Assembly: GCA_903884005.1 (NCBI GenBank)
Contig: CAISDA010000088.1
Location: 62,001 to 126,000, forward strand
DNA: 64,000 bases
Reading direction: 5' to 3'
Origin: an uncultured Ignavibacteriota bacterium
GTDB lineage: Bacteria; Bacteroidota; Ignavibacteria; UBA10030; UBA8401
Part shown: one piece after another, positions 36,087 through 45,425 of the stretch
Numbering within the stretch: position 1 is the first letter of the stretch
Layout: each line of letters starts with the position of its first letter
Program-made: the position numbers and the translations under genes
Notes under the pieces: model-generated
Told to the model about the DNA's origin: nothing
The model's input: the letters and a program-made list of their open reading frames with translations, nothing else
Database searches by the model: none

Positions 36087-36214
36087 TAAGTAACTCACAA
36101 AACCTTGCACCGCTTCGCGGTGCGGGCGAGATACCATCTCGCCCTGCATGCGCTCCGATGCAACGGCAGCGAGGTACTTCGAGAAAACAGTGCGCCGTTG
36201 GCGAACAGACTGCG
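36087..36214. repeat. Family 1 repeat, best-preserved short copy
   Basis: Reads AAGTAACTC at 36088-36096, then hairpin GCACCGC / GCGGTGC (36107-36123), hairpin GGGCGAGAT / ATCTCGCCC with loop ACC (36124-36144), then GATGCAACGGCAGCGAG, and GAGGTACTT at 36171-36179. The homology to other copies continues with CGAGAAAA and GCGCCGTTGGCGAACAGAC, ending about five bases from the stop codon of the ABC-F gene (36219). This copy shows the whole simple form of the element and its inverted ends most clearly. Confidence 0.88.
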
Positions 36215-36218
36215 CGTT

Positions 36219-38186
36219 TTAGACGAGCGGCACGGTGTTCGCAATTTTATCGACCTCTGCAGAGATGGGCTCCCATTGGGCATAGAGCTTTTCAATGGAC
36301 GCCTGCAGTTCCTTATATTCGGCGGTGATGGACTTGGAGCGGTCGGCATGCTGATAGAACGAGGCATGGGCCATGATCTCCTCGACCTCCGTTTTGCGCT
36401 TCTCCAGTATTTCGATCTTCTTCTCCAGCACTTCCATTTTTTTCTTCAGCGGTTTGGTGAGACTGTAGATGTGCTGACGGCGCTCGGCCTCGAGCCGTTT
36501 GCGGTCCTTGTCCGAGAGTCCCGAGAGTGCGGATGAGGAACGGTTTTTCTTTCCGTCTCCGTTCTCGCCGCCCTGGGCCGCATCTTTCTTTTTCCTGTCC
36601 AGATATTCGGTCACATTGCCGAGATACACCGTGACGCCGTCCTTGCGGACCTCAAGCACCTTGTTCACGATCGGATCGAGGAAGGACCGGTCGTGAGACA
36701 CGATGAGGAACGTTCCGGTGTACTCACTGAGCGCCTGCTGAAGCACTTTTTTCGAGCGCATGTCCAGATGGTTCGTGGGCTCATCCATGATGAGGAAGTT
36801 CACCGGCGTCAGCAGCATCTTCGCGAGTGCGAGGCGGCTTTTTTCCCCTCCGGAAAGCACTTTCACTTTTTTAAACACATCATCCCCATGGAAGAGGAAC
36901 GCGCCGAGGATGGAACGGAGTCGTGTGCGGATATCGCCGACGGCGACGTCGTCCACGATCTGGAGCGCTTCCTTGGTCAGGTCGAGTTCATCGGCCTGAT
37001 GCTGTGCGAAGTACGACAACTGCACATTGTAGCCGAGCGTGCGCGTGCCCGCATCGAAGGGTTCGACGCCCGCGGCAATTTTTGCCAGCGTCGATTTTCC
37101 AGCGCCGTTCACGCCCACAACCGCGATACGGTCGCCGCGCTCGATCGCATAATTGATCCCCCGGAACACCGTCAGGTCGCCGTAGTGCTTGCCGAGATTC
37201 GCAAGGTCGAGCACGATGCGGCCCGGCTGCTGCGCCTCGGGAAAATTAAAATGGATCCCTTCCTCCTCGTCGTCGATCTCGACGAGTTCAATTTTTTCCA
37301 TCTGCTTGATGCGGCTCTGCACCTGGCGCGCCTTCGTGGATTTGTACCGGAAGCGCTCAATGAACTGCTCCGTCTGCTTCATCTGCTGCTGCTGGTTTTT
37401 GGCGGCATTGACGAGCAGTTCTTTCCGCAGCGCGTTCTCTTTTTCGTAGTAGGTATAATTGCCCGCGTAGTCTTCAAGACGTCCCGAGCGCAGCGAGTAG
37501 GTCCTGTTCGTGAGCCCGTCCAGGAATGCCCTGTCGTGGGAAACGAGCATCACGGCGCCGTTGTAATTGCGGAGGTAATTCTCGAGCCACTGCAACGATT
37601 CGAGATCCAAATGGTTCGTCGGTTCATCCAACAGCAAGAGCGAGGGCTCGGTCAGCAGCAGCTTCGCGAGCGCGATGCGCATCTGCCATCCGCCGCTGAA
37701 TTCTTTCGTGTCGCGATCGAAATCGCTCACGGCAAAACCGAGGCCCATGAGCACGCGTTCGATCTTTGATTTCATCCGAAACGCATCGAGGTCTTCGAGC
37801 TTGTGCTGGAGCTCCCCGTAGAGGTCGAGCGTGTCCGCATATTCGGGGCTGACGGGATCAAACGCGCCCAGATTGAGCCGTGCCTCCTCCATCTCCGATT
37901 GGATCAGAAGAATATCCTCGAATGCTGTTTCGGCCTCATGATACAGCGACTTGCCTTCGGCAGCCATGCCGTCCTGCGGCAGGTACCCCACCGTAACGTA
38001 TTTCGCCTTGTTGACCGTGCCAGAGTCGGCGGGCGCGAGCCCGGTAATGATCTTCAGCAGCGTCGATTTTCCGGCGCCGTTCGATCCGACGAGGCCGATG
38101 CGGTCGTGCGCGTTGATCGTGCACGAAACGCCGTCGAACAACGGCCGTTCTCCGAAATATAATTCTATTGTGTTTAACGACAGCAT
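36219..38186 (-). CDS. ABC-F family ATPase (Uup/YfmR-like)
   Basis: 655 residues with two ATP-binding domains and no membrane domain. Walker A GSNGAGKSTLL and GVNGAGKSTLA; signatures EFSGGWQMRIALAK and VLSGGEKSRLALAK; Walker B LLLLDEPTNHLDLES and FLIMDEPTNHLDMRS. The interdomain linker (about 245-315) is the P-site tRNA-interaction motif. A C-terminal coiled-coil domain (residues 545-650) matches Uup. ABC-F proteins bind the ribosomal E site to relieve stalls. The branch assignment is from the C-terminal coil only. An antibiotic-resistance role is not supported. Confidence 0.94.
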   Translation of the reverse strand: MLSLNTIELYFGERPLFDGVSCTINAHDRIGLVGSNGAGKSTLLKIITGLAPADSGTVNKAKYVTVGYLPQDGMAAEGKSLYHEAETAFEDILLIQSEMEEARLNLGAFDPVSPEYADTLDLYGELQHKLEDLDAFRMKSKIERVLMGLGFAVSDFDRDTKEFSGGWQMRIALAKLLLTEPSLLLLDEPTNHLDLESLQWLENYLRNYNGAVMLVSHDRAFLDGLTNRTYSLRSGRLEDYAGNYTYYEKENALRKELLVNAAKNQQQQMKQTEQFIERFRYKSTKARQVQSRIKQMEKIELVEIDDEEEGIHFNFPEAQQPGRIVLDLANLGKHYGDLTVFRGINYAIERGDRIAVVGVNGAGKSTLAKIAAGVEPFDAGTRTLGYNVQLSYFAQHQADELDLTKEALQIVDDVAVGDIRTRLRSILGAFLFHGDDVFKKVKVLSGGEKSRLALAKMLLTPVNFLIMDEPTNHLDMRSKKVLQQALSEYTGTFLIVSHDRSFLDPIVNKVLEVRKDGVTVYLGNVTEYLDRKKKDAAQGGENGDGKKNRSSSALSGLSDKDRKRLEAERRQHIYSLTKPLKKKMEVLEKKIEILEKRKTEVEEIMAHASFYQHADRSKSITAEYKELQASIEKLYAQWEPISAEVDKIANTVPLV

Positions 38187-38213
38187 AGAGCTCTTTTCTG
38201 TAAATGATAATGA

Positions 38214-39428
38214 TTATTTCAATTGCGACGGCAACCGCGGCGAGGAGATCAGCAGTGCAAACTCGGCCCATCGTTTGTCGTGGTCCGTACCGGCACCGCG
38301 CGTCTGCTCGATGTAGGCCTTCACCATATCCTGGCCGACATTATAATTGATAACGTAGCTTCGGTATTTTTCGAAAAATGCGATGCGCTGTTCGGCCCGG
38401 TCGCGCGACATGAGCGAGTATTGGATGAGCCATTCGACCGCCTGAGGGCGCGTCATCGTACCGTTTAAAAATCCGCGCGCGGCTTCGTTGCCTGCGTACG
38501 ATAATTTACCGATGACCTCATGCACTTTGTAATACCGGTTGGTTTCGGCTTCGTCCAGCTTCGCCAATTTGAACAAGATGTCGCGCTCGAAAGTGATCCG
38601 GTCCTCTTTCGAGAAGACGACTTCGATGCCGTAGTTCGCCGTCCCCTCGGCAATAAGCGATTGGGGGCTGAAGAGCGCGTACACGCTGAATTCAAGCCAG
38701 CCTTTTTCTTTCAGCATCACTTGTTCGAGGAGGGCATTGTAGACGTGATGCCCCGGATAGCCCTCGTGCGCGGCAAGGTCGATCGCCCGGTCGATATAGA
38801 TCGGCAGATCGGTATTGACCTGGATGAGGCTGGTGTAATTTCCCTTGAACCAGTTATACCCGCTCCATGGCTTGCCCGTGACGTACTCGACTGAAAAATT
38901 TTCACTTGCGGGAAGATGAATATATTTTTTCGTGCGTGTGCGGCATTCGCCGATCGCGGTGCCGAAGACGCTGTCCAGATCGTCCTTCTGTATGATGAAA
39001 TGATTCTTGAACGCAAGATACCGATCTTCGACAGGGCCCTTGCCGGGAAGCAGGCTGTTCAAATCATCGAGCGTGCGCTGGAAATGCGACTCGGGAAACA
39101 CCGGCGCGACCGCATCGTAGAGCGCAAGGGATTCCTCGTCGAATGTCATAGTCGTTCCTCTCAGCAGTGCAACGCGCGCCGAGAGCGATTCAAGCTGCCG
39201 TTGAAGGAACAGGAACCGCAGCATCTCGTCGCCGGCCGGCGGCACAGGCATCGCCGCCAATTTCTCCCGCGTCCGGTCGGTGGCCTGCTGTATCGCCTCG
39301 AGCGTCGGAACATCGCGGTCAATTTGTTCACGCCACGCGTCCGGTCCGTGATACGCATCGACGTAATCCGAATCGTGCCTGCCGACGGCAAGCACTAGCT
39401 TCACGTATTCTTCGGCAATGTGATTCAT
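38214..39428 (-). CDS. DUF885-like putative metallopeptidase
   Basis: 404 residues without a signal peptide. HEGYPGHH at 221-228 corresponds to the HEAYPGHH-type motif of DUF885 proteins, and SLIAEGTANYGIE about 35 residues later gives the likely third zinc ligand Glu. DUF885 proteins are putative zinc peptidases related to the gluzincins; most are about 550 residues, so this is a short member lacking the N-terminal part. One base separates its start from the prfC stop at 39430, so the two genes are translated together. The physiological substrate is unknown. Confidence 0.8.
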   Translation of the reverse strand: MNHIAEEYVKLVLAVGRHDSDYVDAYHGPDAWREQIDRDVPTLEAIQQATDRTREKLAAMPVPPAGDEMLRFLFLQRQLESLSARVALLRGTTMTFDEESLALYDAVAPVFPESHFQRTLDDLNSLLPGKGPVEDRYLAFKNHFIIQKDDLDSVFGTAIGECRTRTKKYIHLPASENFSVEYVTGKPWSGYNWFKGNYTSLIQVNTDLPIYIDRAIDLAAHEGYPGHHVYNALLEQVMLKEKGWLEFSVYALFSPQSLIAEGTANYGIEVVFSKEDRITFERDILFKLAKLDEAETNRYYKVHEVIGKLSYAGNEAARGFLNGTMTRPQAVEWLIQYSLMSRDRAEQRIAFFEKYRSYVINYNVGQDMVKAYIEQTRGAGTDHDKRWAEFALLISSPRLPSQLK

Positions 39429-39429
39429 A

Positions 39430-41016
39430 TTATTCTTCCTCGAATGGTTGGGGAGATAGTTGCAGCTTCGGATATTTATCGGAAAAATAATTCAACGCCC
39501 AATCGTTGGTGAAGAGGATCACGGTGCTGCCTTCGGAATCTTCGGCCAGCACGCAATTGGACGGCAGCAAGAGCGATGACAGCTGGGTTTGGTCGAACCG
39601 GGGATCGACCCAGCGGAGATATTTCCAATCAGTCGGTTCAAGCCGTGCAGCAGCGCCGTATTCGCTTTCCAAACGGAACGCGACGACTTCAAACTGCAGC
39701 GGGCCGACGGCCGCCAGGATCGGCGTGTTCGTTCCGGCATGCTTCAATTGAAATGCCTGCACAACGCCTTCCTGCAGCAGCTGGTCGAGGCCGTCGCGAA
39801 GCCGCTTATAATTCGCGGGATTCGGATTATGCAGCCTCGTGAAGCATTCGGGTGGGAAGCGCGGTATTTCGTTGAACACGATGGACGGATCTTCGGAGAG
39901 CGTATCGCCGATGCCGAATTCGTCGTGCCCGACGAGGCCGATGATGTCGCCCGGCAGCCCTTCGTCGACCGTCTCGCGCGTCTGTCCGAAAAGCTTTGCC
40001 GCGTTGGAGAGCCTGATTTTTTTTCCCGTCCGGGAATGCGTCGCCGGCATATCGCGCGTGAATTTCCCCGAGCAGATGCGCATGAACGCGATGCGGTCCC
40101 GGTGGCGCGGGTCCATATTTGCCTGTATCTTAAAAATAAATCCGGAAAACGTATCGTGCTCGGGCCCGATCATGCCGGCGGAGCTGTCGTGCGCCTGCGG
40201 TCCCATCGAGAGCGCAAGGTAGTGGTCGAGCAACAGCTGCACGCCGAAATTATTTTTGGCGCTGCCGAAAAACACCGGCGTCTGCTGCCCGGACAGTATC
40301 AGCGATGCGTCGAATTCTTCTCCCGCGCCGTTGAGCATGTCGATCTCGTCCCGCACTCGCTGCAGGACAGCCGCATCGATCTCCTGGCGCACGGAGAGAT
40401 CGTCGAGTCCCGCGATCGCCACGGGCGCACGGTACATGCCTCCGACCGTTCGTTCGAACACATGCATTTGATTCTTCCGCCGGTCCAGCACTCCTCGGAA
40501 GCGGCTGCCTGTACCGATCGGCCAATTCATCGGATACGCGCCGATCTTGAGGATCGATTCCAATTCGTCGATCAACTCCAGCGGATCCTTCGTTTCGTGA
40601 TCGCACTTGTTGATGAACGTGAAGATGGGCACGCCGCGCTTGCGGCACACCTCGAATAATTTGCGCGTCTGTGTTTCAATGCCCTTGGCGGCGTCTATAA
40701 CCATGACCACAGAATCCACAGCCGTCAGCACGCGGTAGGTGTCCTCCGAAAAGTCCTGATGGCCCGGTGTGTCCAGCAGATTGATGCGGTAGCCGTCGTA
40801 ATCGAACTGGAGCACAGTGGAACTGATGGAAATGCCTCGCTTGCGTTCCAGTTCCATCCAATCGGATGTGGACTGGCGCTGGTTTTTTCGCGCAGTGACC
40901 GAGCCGGCCAGTTGCACGGCGCCGCCGTAGAGCAAAAATTTTTCAGTTAATGTCGTTTTTCCGGCATCAGGATGCGAAATGATCGCAAACGTCCGCCGTG
41001 TTTGTATGTCGCTCAT
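39430..41016 (-). CDS. prfC: Peptide chain release factor 3
   Basis: 528 residues. GTPase domain with SHPDAGKTTLTEKFLLYGG, switch II DTPGHQDFSEDTYR, and NKCD; then domain II and a C-terminal domain with the RF3-specific FQLKHAGTNTPILAAVGPLQFEVV region (shown as PILAAVGPLQFEVV). RF3 promotes recycling of RF1 and RF2 from the ribosome after peptide release. The length is the normal 525-530. Start at 41016. Confidence 0.97.
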   Translation of the reverse strand: MSDIQTRRTFAIISHPDAGKTTLTEKFLLYGGAVQLAGSVTARKNQRQSTSDWMELERKRGISISSTVLQFDYDGYRINLLDTPGHQDFSEDTYRVLTAVDSVVMVIDAAKGIETQTRKLFEVCRKRGVPIFTFINKCDHETKDPLELIDELESILKIGAYPMNWPIGTGSRFRGVLDRRKNQMHVFERTVGGMYRAPVAIAGLDDLSVRQEIDAAVLQRVRDEIDMLNGAGEEFDASLILSGQQTPVFFGSAKNNFGVQLLLDHYLALSMGPQAHDSSAGMIGPEHDTFSGFIFKIQANMDPRHRDRIAFMRICSGKFTRDMPATHSRTGKKIRLSNAAKLFGQTRETVDEGLPGDIIGLVGHDEFGIGDTLSEDPSIVFNEIPRFPPECFTRLHNPNPANYKRLRDGLDQLLQEGVVQAFQLKHAGTNTPILAAVGPLQFEVVAFRLESEYGAAARLEPTDWKYLRWVDPRFDQTQLSSLLLPSNCVLAEDSEGSTVILFTNDWALNYFSDKYPKLQLSPQPFEEE

Positions 41017-41187
41017 TCGTCTTTTCTCGAGTGGTGCTTCCGTGTTGGTTTTCTCTAGCCTATAATATACACATTTTATTCGGCACTAAAAAATCCCGTT
41101 CGGGGGCGGAATCCACCGGAATGGGGTGAATTGTGACAGGATTGGACAGACACGGAACATGAGATGACAAACCGGTTTAAAACAGCG

Positions 41188-41214
41188 GCACCCGCACTGA
41201 ACGAGTGCGGGTGC
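41188..41214 (-). terminator. Intrinsic terminator after the FKBP gene
   Basis: GCACCCGCACT (41188-41198) and AGTGCGGGTGC (41204-41214) form an 11-bp perfect stem with a five-base loop. On the minus strand it is followed by CGCTGTTTTAAA. It lies about 60 bases after the FKBP stop codon and matches a rho-independent terminator for that gene. The rest of the gap to prfC at 41017 shows nothing I can name. Confidence 0.8.
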
Positions 41215-41275
41215 GCAACCATTGTTCGAACCACAGGACGCATCGATCGGATGCATCCGGGGCATCGTTGAATCG

Positions 41276-42055
41276 TTATTTTTTCTCGACCGGTGATTTC
41301 ACCGTTTCCTTCGGTGCGAGGACGGGCTGTGCCACGGGACCCGGTTTCACAGCGATCAATTCGATCTGGAACATAAGCGTTTCGTTCGGTCCGATCATCT
41401 GGCCCGCGCCGTGTTCGCCGTATGCCAGCGATGCAGGAATGACTAATTCCCACTTCGATCCGACCTTCATTAATTGGAGCGCCTCTGTCCATCCCTTGAT
41501 CACGCCGGTGACGGGGAACGAAATGGGTTCGCCTCGGGAATAGGATTCGTCGAACACTTTGCCGTCGATGAGCGAGCCGCGGTAATGCGTGGTGACAGTA
41601 TCATTCACCGTGGGCATGGCGCCGGTGCCTTCGCGCAGAACTTTATACTGCAGTCCGCTCGGGAGCACTTTTACCGAATCTTTTTTGGCGTTGGCGGCCA
41701 GGAATTCTTCGCCTTCCTTCTGTTTCTTTTCTCCGGTCATTTTTGCGGCGGCCTGCTGTTTTTCCATCATCATTTGTTGAAACGCCATCATGGCACCCGT
41801 CATTTCAGAATCGGGCAGCGTCGCCTTGGTGCCGCTGATCGCTTCTTTCATGCCGCGAAGGAACGCATCAACGTTAAAGTCCAAACCTTGTTTCTTGATA
41901 TCGCCGCCGATTTTCGATCCGAGATCGTATCCGACCACATAACTCACTTTGTCTTTTTGTGATTTCAGCGGGGTGGGTTTTTCGGTTTTCTTCTGTGCAA
42001 AAGAGATGGAGGCGACGAGAAGAACGCTCATCATCGTCAGAATTATACGTTTCAT
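41276..42055 (-). CDS. FKBP-type peptidyl-prolyl isomerase, exported
   Basis: 259 residues with a signal peptide (residues 1-21, cleaved after SISFA). Residues 30-130 form the FKBP N-terminal dimerisation domain (KVSYVVGYDLGSKIG, then FLRGMKEAI). Residues 145-240 are the FKBP fold: VTTHYRGSLIDGKVFDESYS, FPVTGVIKGWTEALQLMKVG, and PASLAYGEHGAGQMIGPNETL. It is like FkpA/Mip and assists folding of envelope proteins. AAGGAG lies five bases before the ATG. A terminator follows at 41188-41214. Confidence 0.95.
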   Translation of the reverse strand: MKRIILTMMSVLLVASISFAQKKTEKPTPLKSQKDKVSYVVGYDLGSKIGGDIKKQGLDFNVDAFLRGMKEAISGTKATLPDSEMTGAMMAFQQMMMEKQQAAAKMTGEKKQKEGEEFLAANAKKDSVKVLPSGLQYKVLREGTGAMPTVNDTVTTHYRGSLIDGKVFDESYSRGEPISFPVTGVIKGWTEALQLMKVGSKWELVIPASLAYGEHGAGQMIGPNETLMFQIELIAVKPGPVAQPVLAPKETVKSPVEKK

Positions 42056-42138
42056 TAAAGCTCCTTCAAAGTATGATAGTGTATGTGGTCAACGGCAAAG
42101 AAAAAAGATACAAAAAAAATATTTAAAATGCTCCGGCC

Positions 42139-43032
42139 TTATTTTAAAAACAGCAGCACCACTCCCCCCACCGCCACGAACGCGCCGGCGATGGATTTCC
42201 ATGTGAGGTGCTCCTTATAGAAGATGCGCAGCAACGGAAGCATCATGATCGGGACCGTCGCCATGATGGTTGCGGCCACGCCGACATGCGTATGCGCCAC
42301 GGCGATGAGGCTGAATGTGATCCCCAGAAACGGACCGACCACCGCGCCTCCGATGGTCTGCCACAGCGCCCGCCGTTCGGTGCGGAAGGTCGTTATCGGA
42401 TTCTTGAAATTTTTCGTCATCGCGGCCAAGGGCAGCAGTATGAGCCACGCTGCGGCAATGCGTATGAGCGTGGCAACGAGGCCGTTCACCGTTGATTCAT
42501 GAAAGGCAAGTTTTGCGAAGACGAGCCCCAAACCCTGCCCGGTCGCCCCGAAGAATGCATAGACGAGGCCGATCTTCGATACGGCGCGGGGGCTTTCCGG
42601 TGTTGAGGCGTTGCGTTCGGCAACGACCCAAATGATCCCCGCAAGCGTCACGGCTATGCCGATCAGACCCAGCATCGGCATTTGTTCGCCAAGAATGACA
42701 TACGCGGCGAATGTCGCGATCGCCGGAGAGAGAGCCATAACGAGCATGGTGATGCGGGCGCCGATATACTGAAAGGCCTTGAACATGAACGAGTCGCCGA
42801 ATACCAATCCGAGAAAACCGGAGAGGCTCAAATACGCGTATTGAGAGAACGACAGGTCTATGGAATAGCGCATCACGAGCACCGACGCGAATAGAAACAC
42901 AAGCGCGAAGCTGAGGCGCGTGATGTTCACCGTGACCGTACCCACGCGGTTTATTGCGGCAGTAAAGAAGAGCGGCGACATAGACCAAAAGACGGCAGTG
43001 ACAAGCGCGCTGATTTCACCAAGAAAGGGCAT
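42139..43032 (-). CDS. EamA/DMT-superfamily transporter
   Basis: 297 residues, started at the ATG at 43032 (MPFLGEISALVTAVFWS), two bases after the SGNH gene's stop. Ten predicted membrane helices arranged as two EamA repeats; each repeat ends with a helix such as GEQMPMLGLIGIAVTLAGII and KEHLTWKSIAGAFVAVGG. Members export amino acids, nucleotides or other metabolites by proton antiport. The substrate cannot be predicted. It is probably co-transcribed with the SGNH hydrolase. Confidence 0.9.
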   Translation of the reverse strand: MPFLGEISALVTAVFWSMSPLFFTAAINRVGTVTVNITRLSFALVFLFASVLVMRYSIDLSFSQYAYLSLSGFLGLVFGDSFMFKAFQYIGARITMLVMALSPAIATFAAYVILGEQMPMLGLIGIAVTLAGIIWVVAERNASTPESPRAVSKIGLVYAFFGATGQGLGLVFAKLAFHESTVNGLVATLIRIAAAWLILLPLAAMTKNFKNPITTFRTERRALWQTIGGAVVGPFLGITFSLIAVAHTHVGVAATIMATVPIMMLPLLRIFYKEHLTWKSIAGAFVAVGGVVLLFLK

Positions 43033-43034
43033 TA

Positions 43035-43706
43035 TTACAATCCGTATTTTTTGAAGATCTCTTCCAGTTCCGTACGCCACGGCGCGTATCCCGCTGCGGT
43101 CAGATGAAGGCCGTCATAGGTGCATTCGTCGCGCAATGCATGTTCGGGAGCGATATGCTTGTTGATATCGAGGAAATCGATCTTCTCTGCAGCTGCAAAT
43201 TTTTTCAGAAGGTCGTTCAACTGCGTCACGAGAAGATTGTTCTCGTCCGCCTTCTTCCATTTGGTATTGACGTAGAGTGTCGATTGGATCACCGGAACGA
43301 CGTGGTGTGTGCGAAGTCCATCGATCATTTTTTTATAGTTCGAAAAGATCGTATCAACGGGTATGCCCGCGTAAATGTCGTTGATGCCCGCCATCACGCA
43401 GCAGAGTTTCGGCTGGAGCGAATAGACATGGTCCATCCGGTTCAGCATGCCGTACGTGTTGTCGCCTCCGATGCCGCGGTTGGCGATCGTCTGCCTGCCC
43501 ATGAGTTCAACCCAATTCACGCCGTAGGTGATCGAATTGCCAAGCATGACAATGGCTGCACGCTGCATCGAATAGAGCCTGTGCAGACCCATCTGCACGG
43601 TATACGTCTTATTGACGCGGTAGAGCGTGTCGTATCCCTGCGCGGAAGCGCCGGAGGCAAGGACCAGAAGCAGGCAGGAAACGAGTATAATTTTTTTCAT
43701 CATCAT
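43035..43706 (-). CDS. Exported SGNH/GDSL hydrolase
   Basis: 223 residues with a signal peptide (LVSCLLLVLASGASAQ). Three consecutive ATGs (43706, 43703, 43700) make the exact start uncertain. SGNH blocks: VMLGNSITYG (Ser nucleophile in block I), NRGIGGDNT (block II Gly), MAGINDI (block III Asn), and YDGLHLTAAGY (block V Asp and His). Such enzymes deacylate lipids, acetylated sugars or peptidoglycan modifications. The export signal suggests a periplasmic or surface substrate. Confidence 0.93.
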   Translation of the reverse strand: MMMKKIILVSCLLLVLASGASAQGYDTLYRVNKTYTVQMGLHRLYSMQRAAIVMLGNSITYGVNWVELMGRQTIANRGIGGDNTYGMLNRMDHVYSLQPKLCCVMAGINDIYAGIPVDTIFSNYKKMIDGLRTHHVVPVIQSTLYVNTKWKKADENNLLVTQLNDLLKKFAAAEKIDFLDINKHIAPEHALRDECTYDGLHLTAAGYAPWRTELEEIFKKYGL

Positions 43707-43837
43707 CCATTATTAACGCGATGGCACATGCAATCGCCGTGTGAGTATATCAGAAATCGCGGCCGCAACGCTCCCGCCAAACAGTGCGGCCCGTTTCAAA
43801 ATGTTCTACGCTGAGAAACGTAGATATGTATAATACG

Positions 43838-43876
43838 AAAAAAAAAGCGCGATGCCAATCGGCACGGCGCTTTCTT
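43838..43876 (-). terminator. Intrinsic terminator of murB
   Basis: AAAGCGC and GCGCTTT with an inner TGCC / GGCA pair form a nearly continuous stem (43844-43873). On the minus strand a run of nine T follows. It is placed 180 bases after the murB stop, beyond a family 1 repeat, so the repeat must be transcribed as part of the murB 3' end. Confidence 0.82.
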
Positions 43877-43903
43877 CATCTCTTACGCATTCGAATCCTG
43901 TAT

Positions 43904-44021
43904 GCGGTCTGTTCGCAAACGGTAACCTTTTTTCTCGAAGTAACTCGGGGCCGTTGCATTGGCGCATTGCAGGGCGAAATGGTATTTCGCCACGCGCCGC
44001 AAGGCGCGTGGGTTACTTGAG
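43904..44021. repeat. Family 1 repeat, inverted copy with GCAA-looped stem
   Basis: Inverse orientation: GCGGTCTGTTCGC, then CTCGAAGTAACTC, CCGTTGCATTGGCGCATTGC, hairpin GGGCGAAAT / ATTTCGCC (loop GGT), then CACGCGCC / GGCGCGTG with a GCAA loop in place of the usual GCACCGC / GCGGTGC hairpin, and GGGTTACTTGAGAG. Both terminal arms (AAGTAAC and GTTACTT) are intact. The second stem has a different sequence but the same position, so structure rather than sequence seems to be kept. Confidence 0.86.
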
Positions 44022-44050
44022 AGCGCGGACAGTGCGCCCGCAGCGAAGCA

Positions 44051-45157
44051 TCATTCAACAACGATGGCTTCACGTTCGAGGCTGATCCCAAACACGGTCA
44101 AGACGCGATCCTCTATTTCCTGCGCCAATTCGAGCACATCGCGCGTCGTGCATCCGTAGTTGACGAGAGCAAGCGTGTGGTTCGCAGATATGCCTGCTCC
44201 TCCCTGGCCCCTATAACCTTTGTTGAATCCGGCATGTTCAATGAGCCATGCGGCAGGCACTTTCACCATACGGCCCGAGGGATACGAGGGAATCGGTTCG
44301 CCGGGGTGGCGGACGTTCCACTGCAGTTGAAGCACCGAAAAAACGTCGGGTCCGAGAATGGGATTCATGAAGAACGAACCGACCGATCGCGTATTCGGAT
44401 CATTCGGATCGATCACCATTGATTTTTTCCGGCGCAGGGCAATCACTGCGTCACGCACGAGCGTGAGCCGTGCCGATGCTTCCTGCTGCGTCGCCGGAGT
44501 GCCGAGGTCGCCTGATCCGAGCGTGTGTTCGAGGTGGCGCCTCAATTCGGGGTACACGATCACCGGCGCGCCGTTAGTGCGAAGCCTGAACCGGACTTCC
44601 GTCACGATCCATCGATCTTTTTCCTGCGACTTGAAGAGGCTGTCGCGGTACCCGAATCCGCAATCGGCATTCGTGAATTCGACCTCTTCGCCGGTTGCTC
44701 TGTGTAACGCCTTGACGGAAACGATGGTGTCTTTCACTTCCTGCCCGTATGCGCCGACATTTTGTATCGGCGTGGCGCCGACGCTGCCGGGAATGCCCGA
44801 GAGGCATTCGATGCCGCTGTATCCGTGTTCCACGCAGGCACGCACAAACTCGTCCCACGTCTCGCCCGCCTGCACAGAGGCGAGCACCGAACCGCCTTCA
44901 TCCGTCCACACGACACCGCGATTAGCCACCTTCAGCACGAGACCATTGAAGCCCGTGTCATTGAAAATGAGATTGCTGCCGCCGCCGAGTATTTGAACGC
45001 GCAGGTGTTGACTCTTCACGTATTCGACTGCCGCACGGATATCGTCGGCCGCTGCGCATGTCACAAAATACTTCGCCTCGCCTCCAAGGCCTATCGTTGT
45101 GAGAGATGAGAGTGCTATGTGTTCTTGAATGTGGAGAGCTTGGCGTTGGTGACCCAT
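44051..45157 (-). CDS. murB: UDP-N-acetylmuramate dehydrogenase MurB
   Basis: 368 residues, started at the ATG at 45157 (MGHQRQALHIQEHIAL). FAD-binding domain with TTIGLGGEAKYF, LGGGSNLIFND, and GIECLSGIPGSVGATPIQNVGAYGQE (shown as GIPGSVGATPIQNVGAYG); the catalytic Ser lies in RSVGSFFMNP; and the C-terminal substrate domain includes PAAWLIEHAGFKG-like and GISANHTLALVN motifs. It reduces UDP-GlcNAc-enolpyruvate to UDP-MurNAc using NADPH. The layout and length fit type I MurB, as in E. coli. Confidence 0.96.
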   Translation of the reverse strand: MGHQRQALHIQEHIALSSLTTIGLGGEAKYFVTCAAADDIRAAVEYVKSQHLRVQILGGGSNLIFNDTGFNGLVLKVANRGVVWTDEGGSVLASVQAGETWDEFVRACVEHGYSGIECLSGIPGSVGATPIQNVGAYGQEVKDTIVSVKALHRATGEEVEFTNADCGFGYRDSLFKSQEKDRWIVTEVRFRLRTNGAPVIVYPELRRHLEHTLGSGDLGTPATQQEASARLTLVRDAVIALRRKKSMVIDPNDPNTRSVGSFFMNPILGPDVFSVLQLQWNVRHPGEPIPSYPSGRMVKVPAAWLIEHAGFNKGYRGQGGAGISANHTLALVNYGCTTRDVLELAQEIEDRVLTVFGISLEREAIVVE

Positions 45158-45425
45158 CGATAGTAATATTAATATAGTAGGAAACTGTTCATCCTTGTCC
45201 GACTCACTCGGCATAGAACATGATACTTCTAAATAACTTTAAAATCGAGTGCCGCGATGCTTGAACGATGCTGCAAAGGCGCATGCGAACGGATACCCGA
45301 TCGTATGCCGCTAATTTTTTTCTTTTTGAGTCCGAATGTTTTGATGCCTTTGGTTTTGATACATCTTCAGTTCCGGGTCCGCTTACTTGTCCCGTTACGT
45401 AACAAGACAGGAAAGGCACCGTTCT

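Larger units (their letters stand above)
43707..44050. other. Intergenic region between SGNH gene and murB
   Basis: About 340 bases without a gene. It holds, from right to left in the direction of murB transcription: the family 1 repeat at 43904-44021, then the intrinsic terminator at 43838-43876, then about 130 bases that should include the promoter of the SGNH-DMT operon. The small inverted pair CTACG / CGTAG at 43806-43823 is the only other structure noticed. Confidence 0.6.
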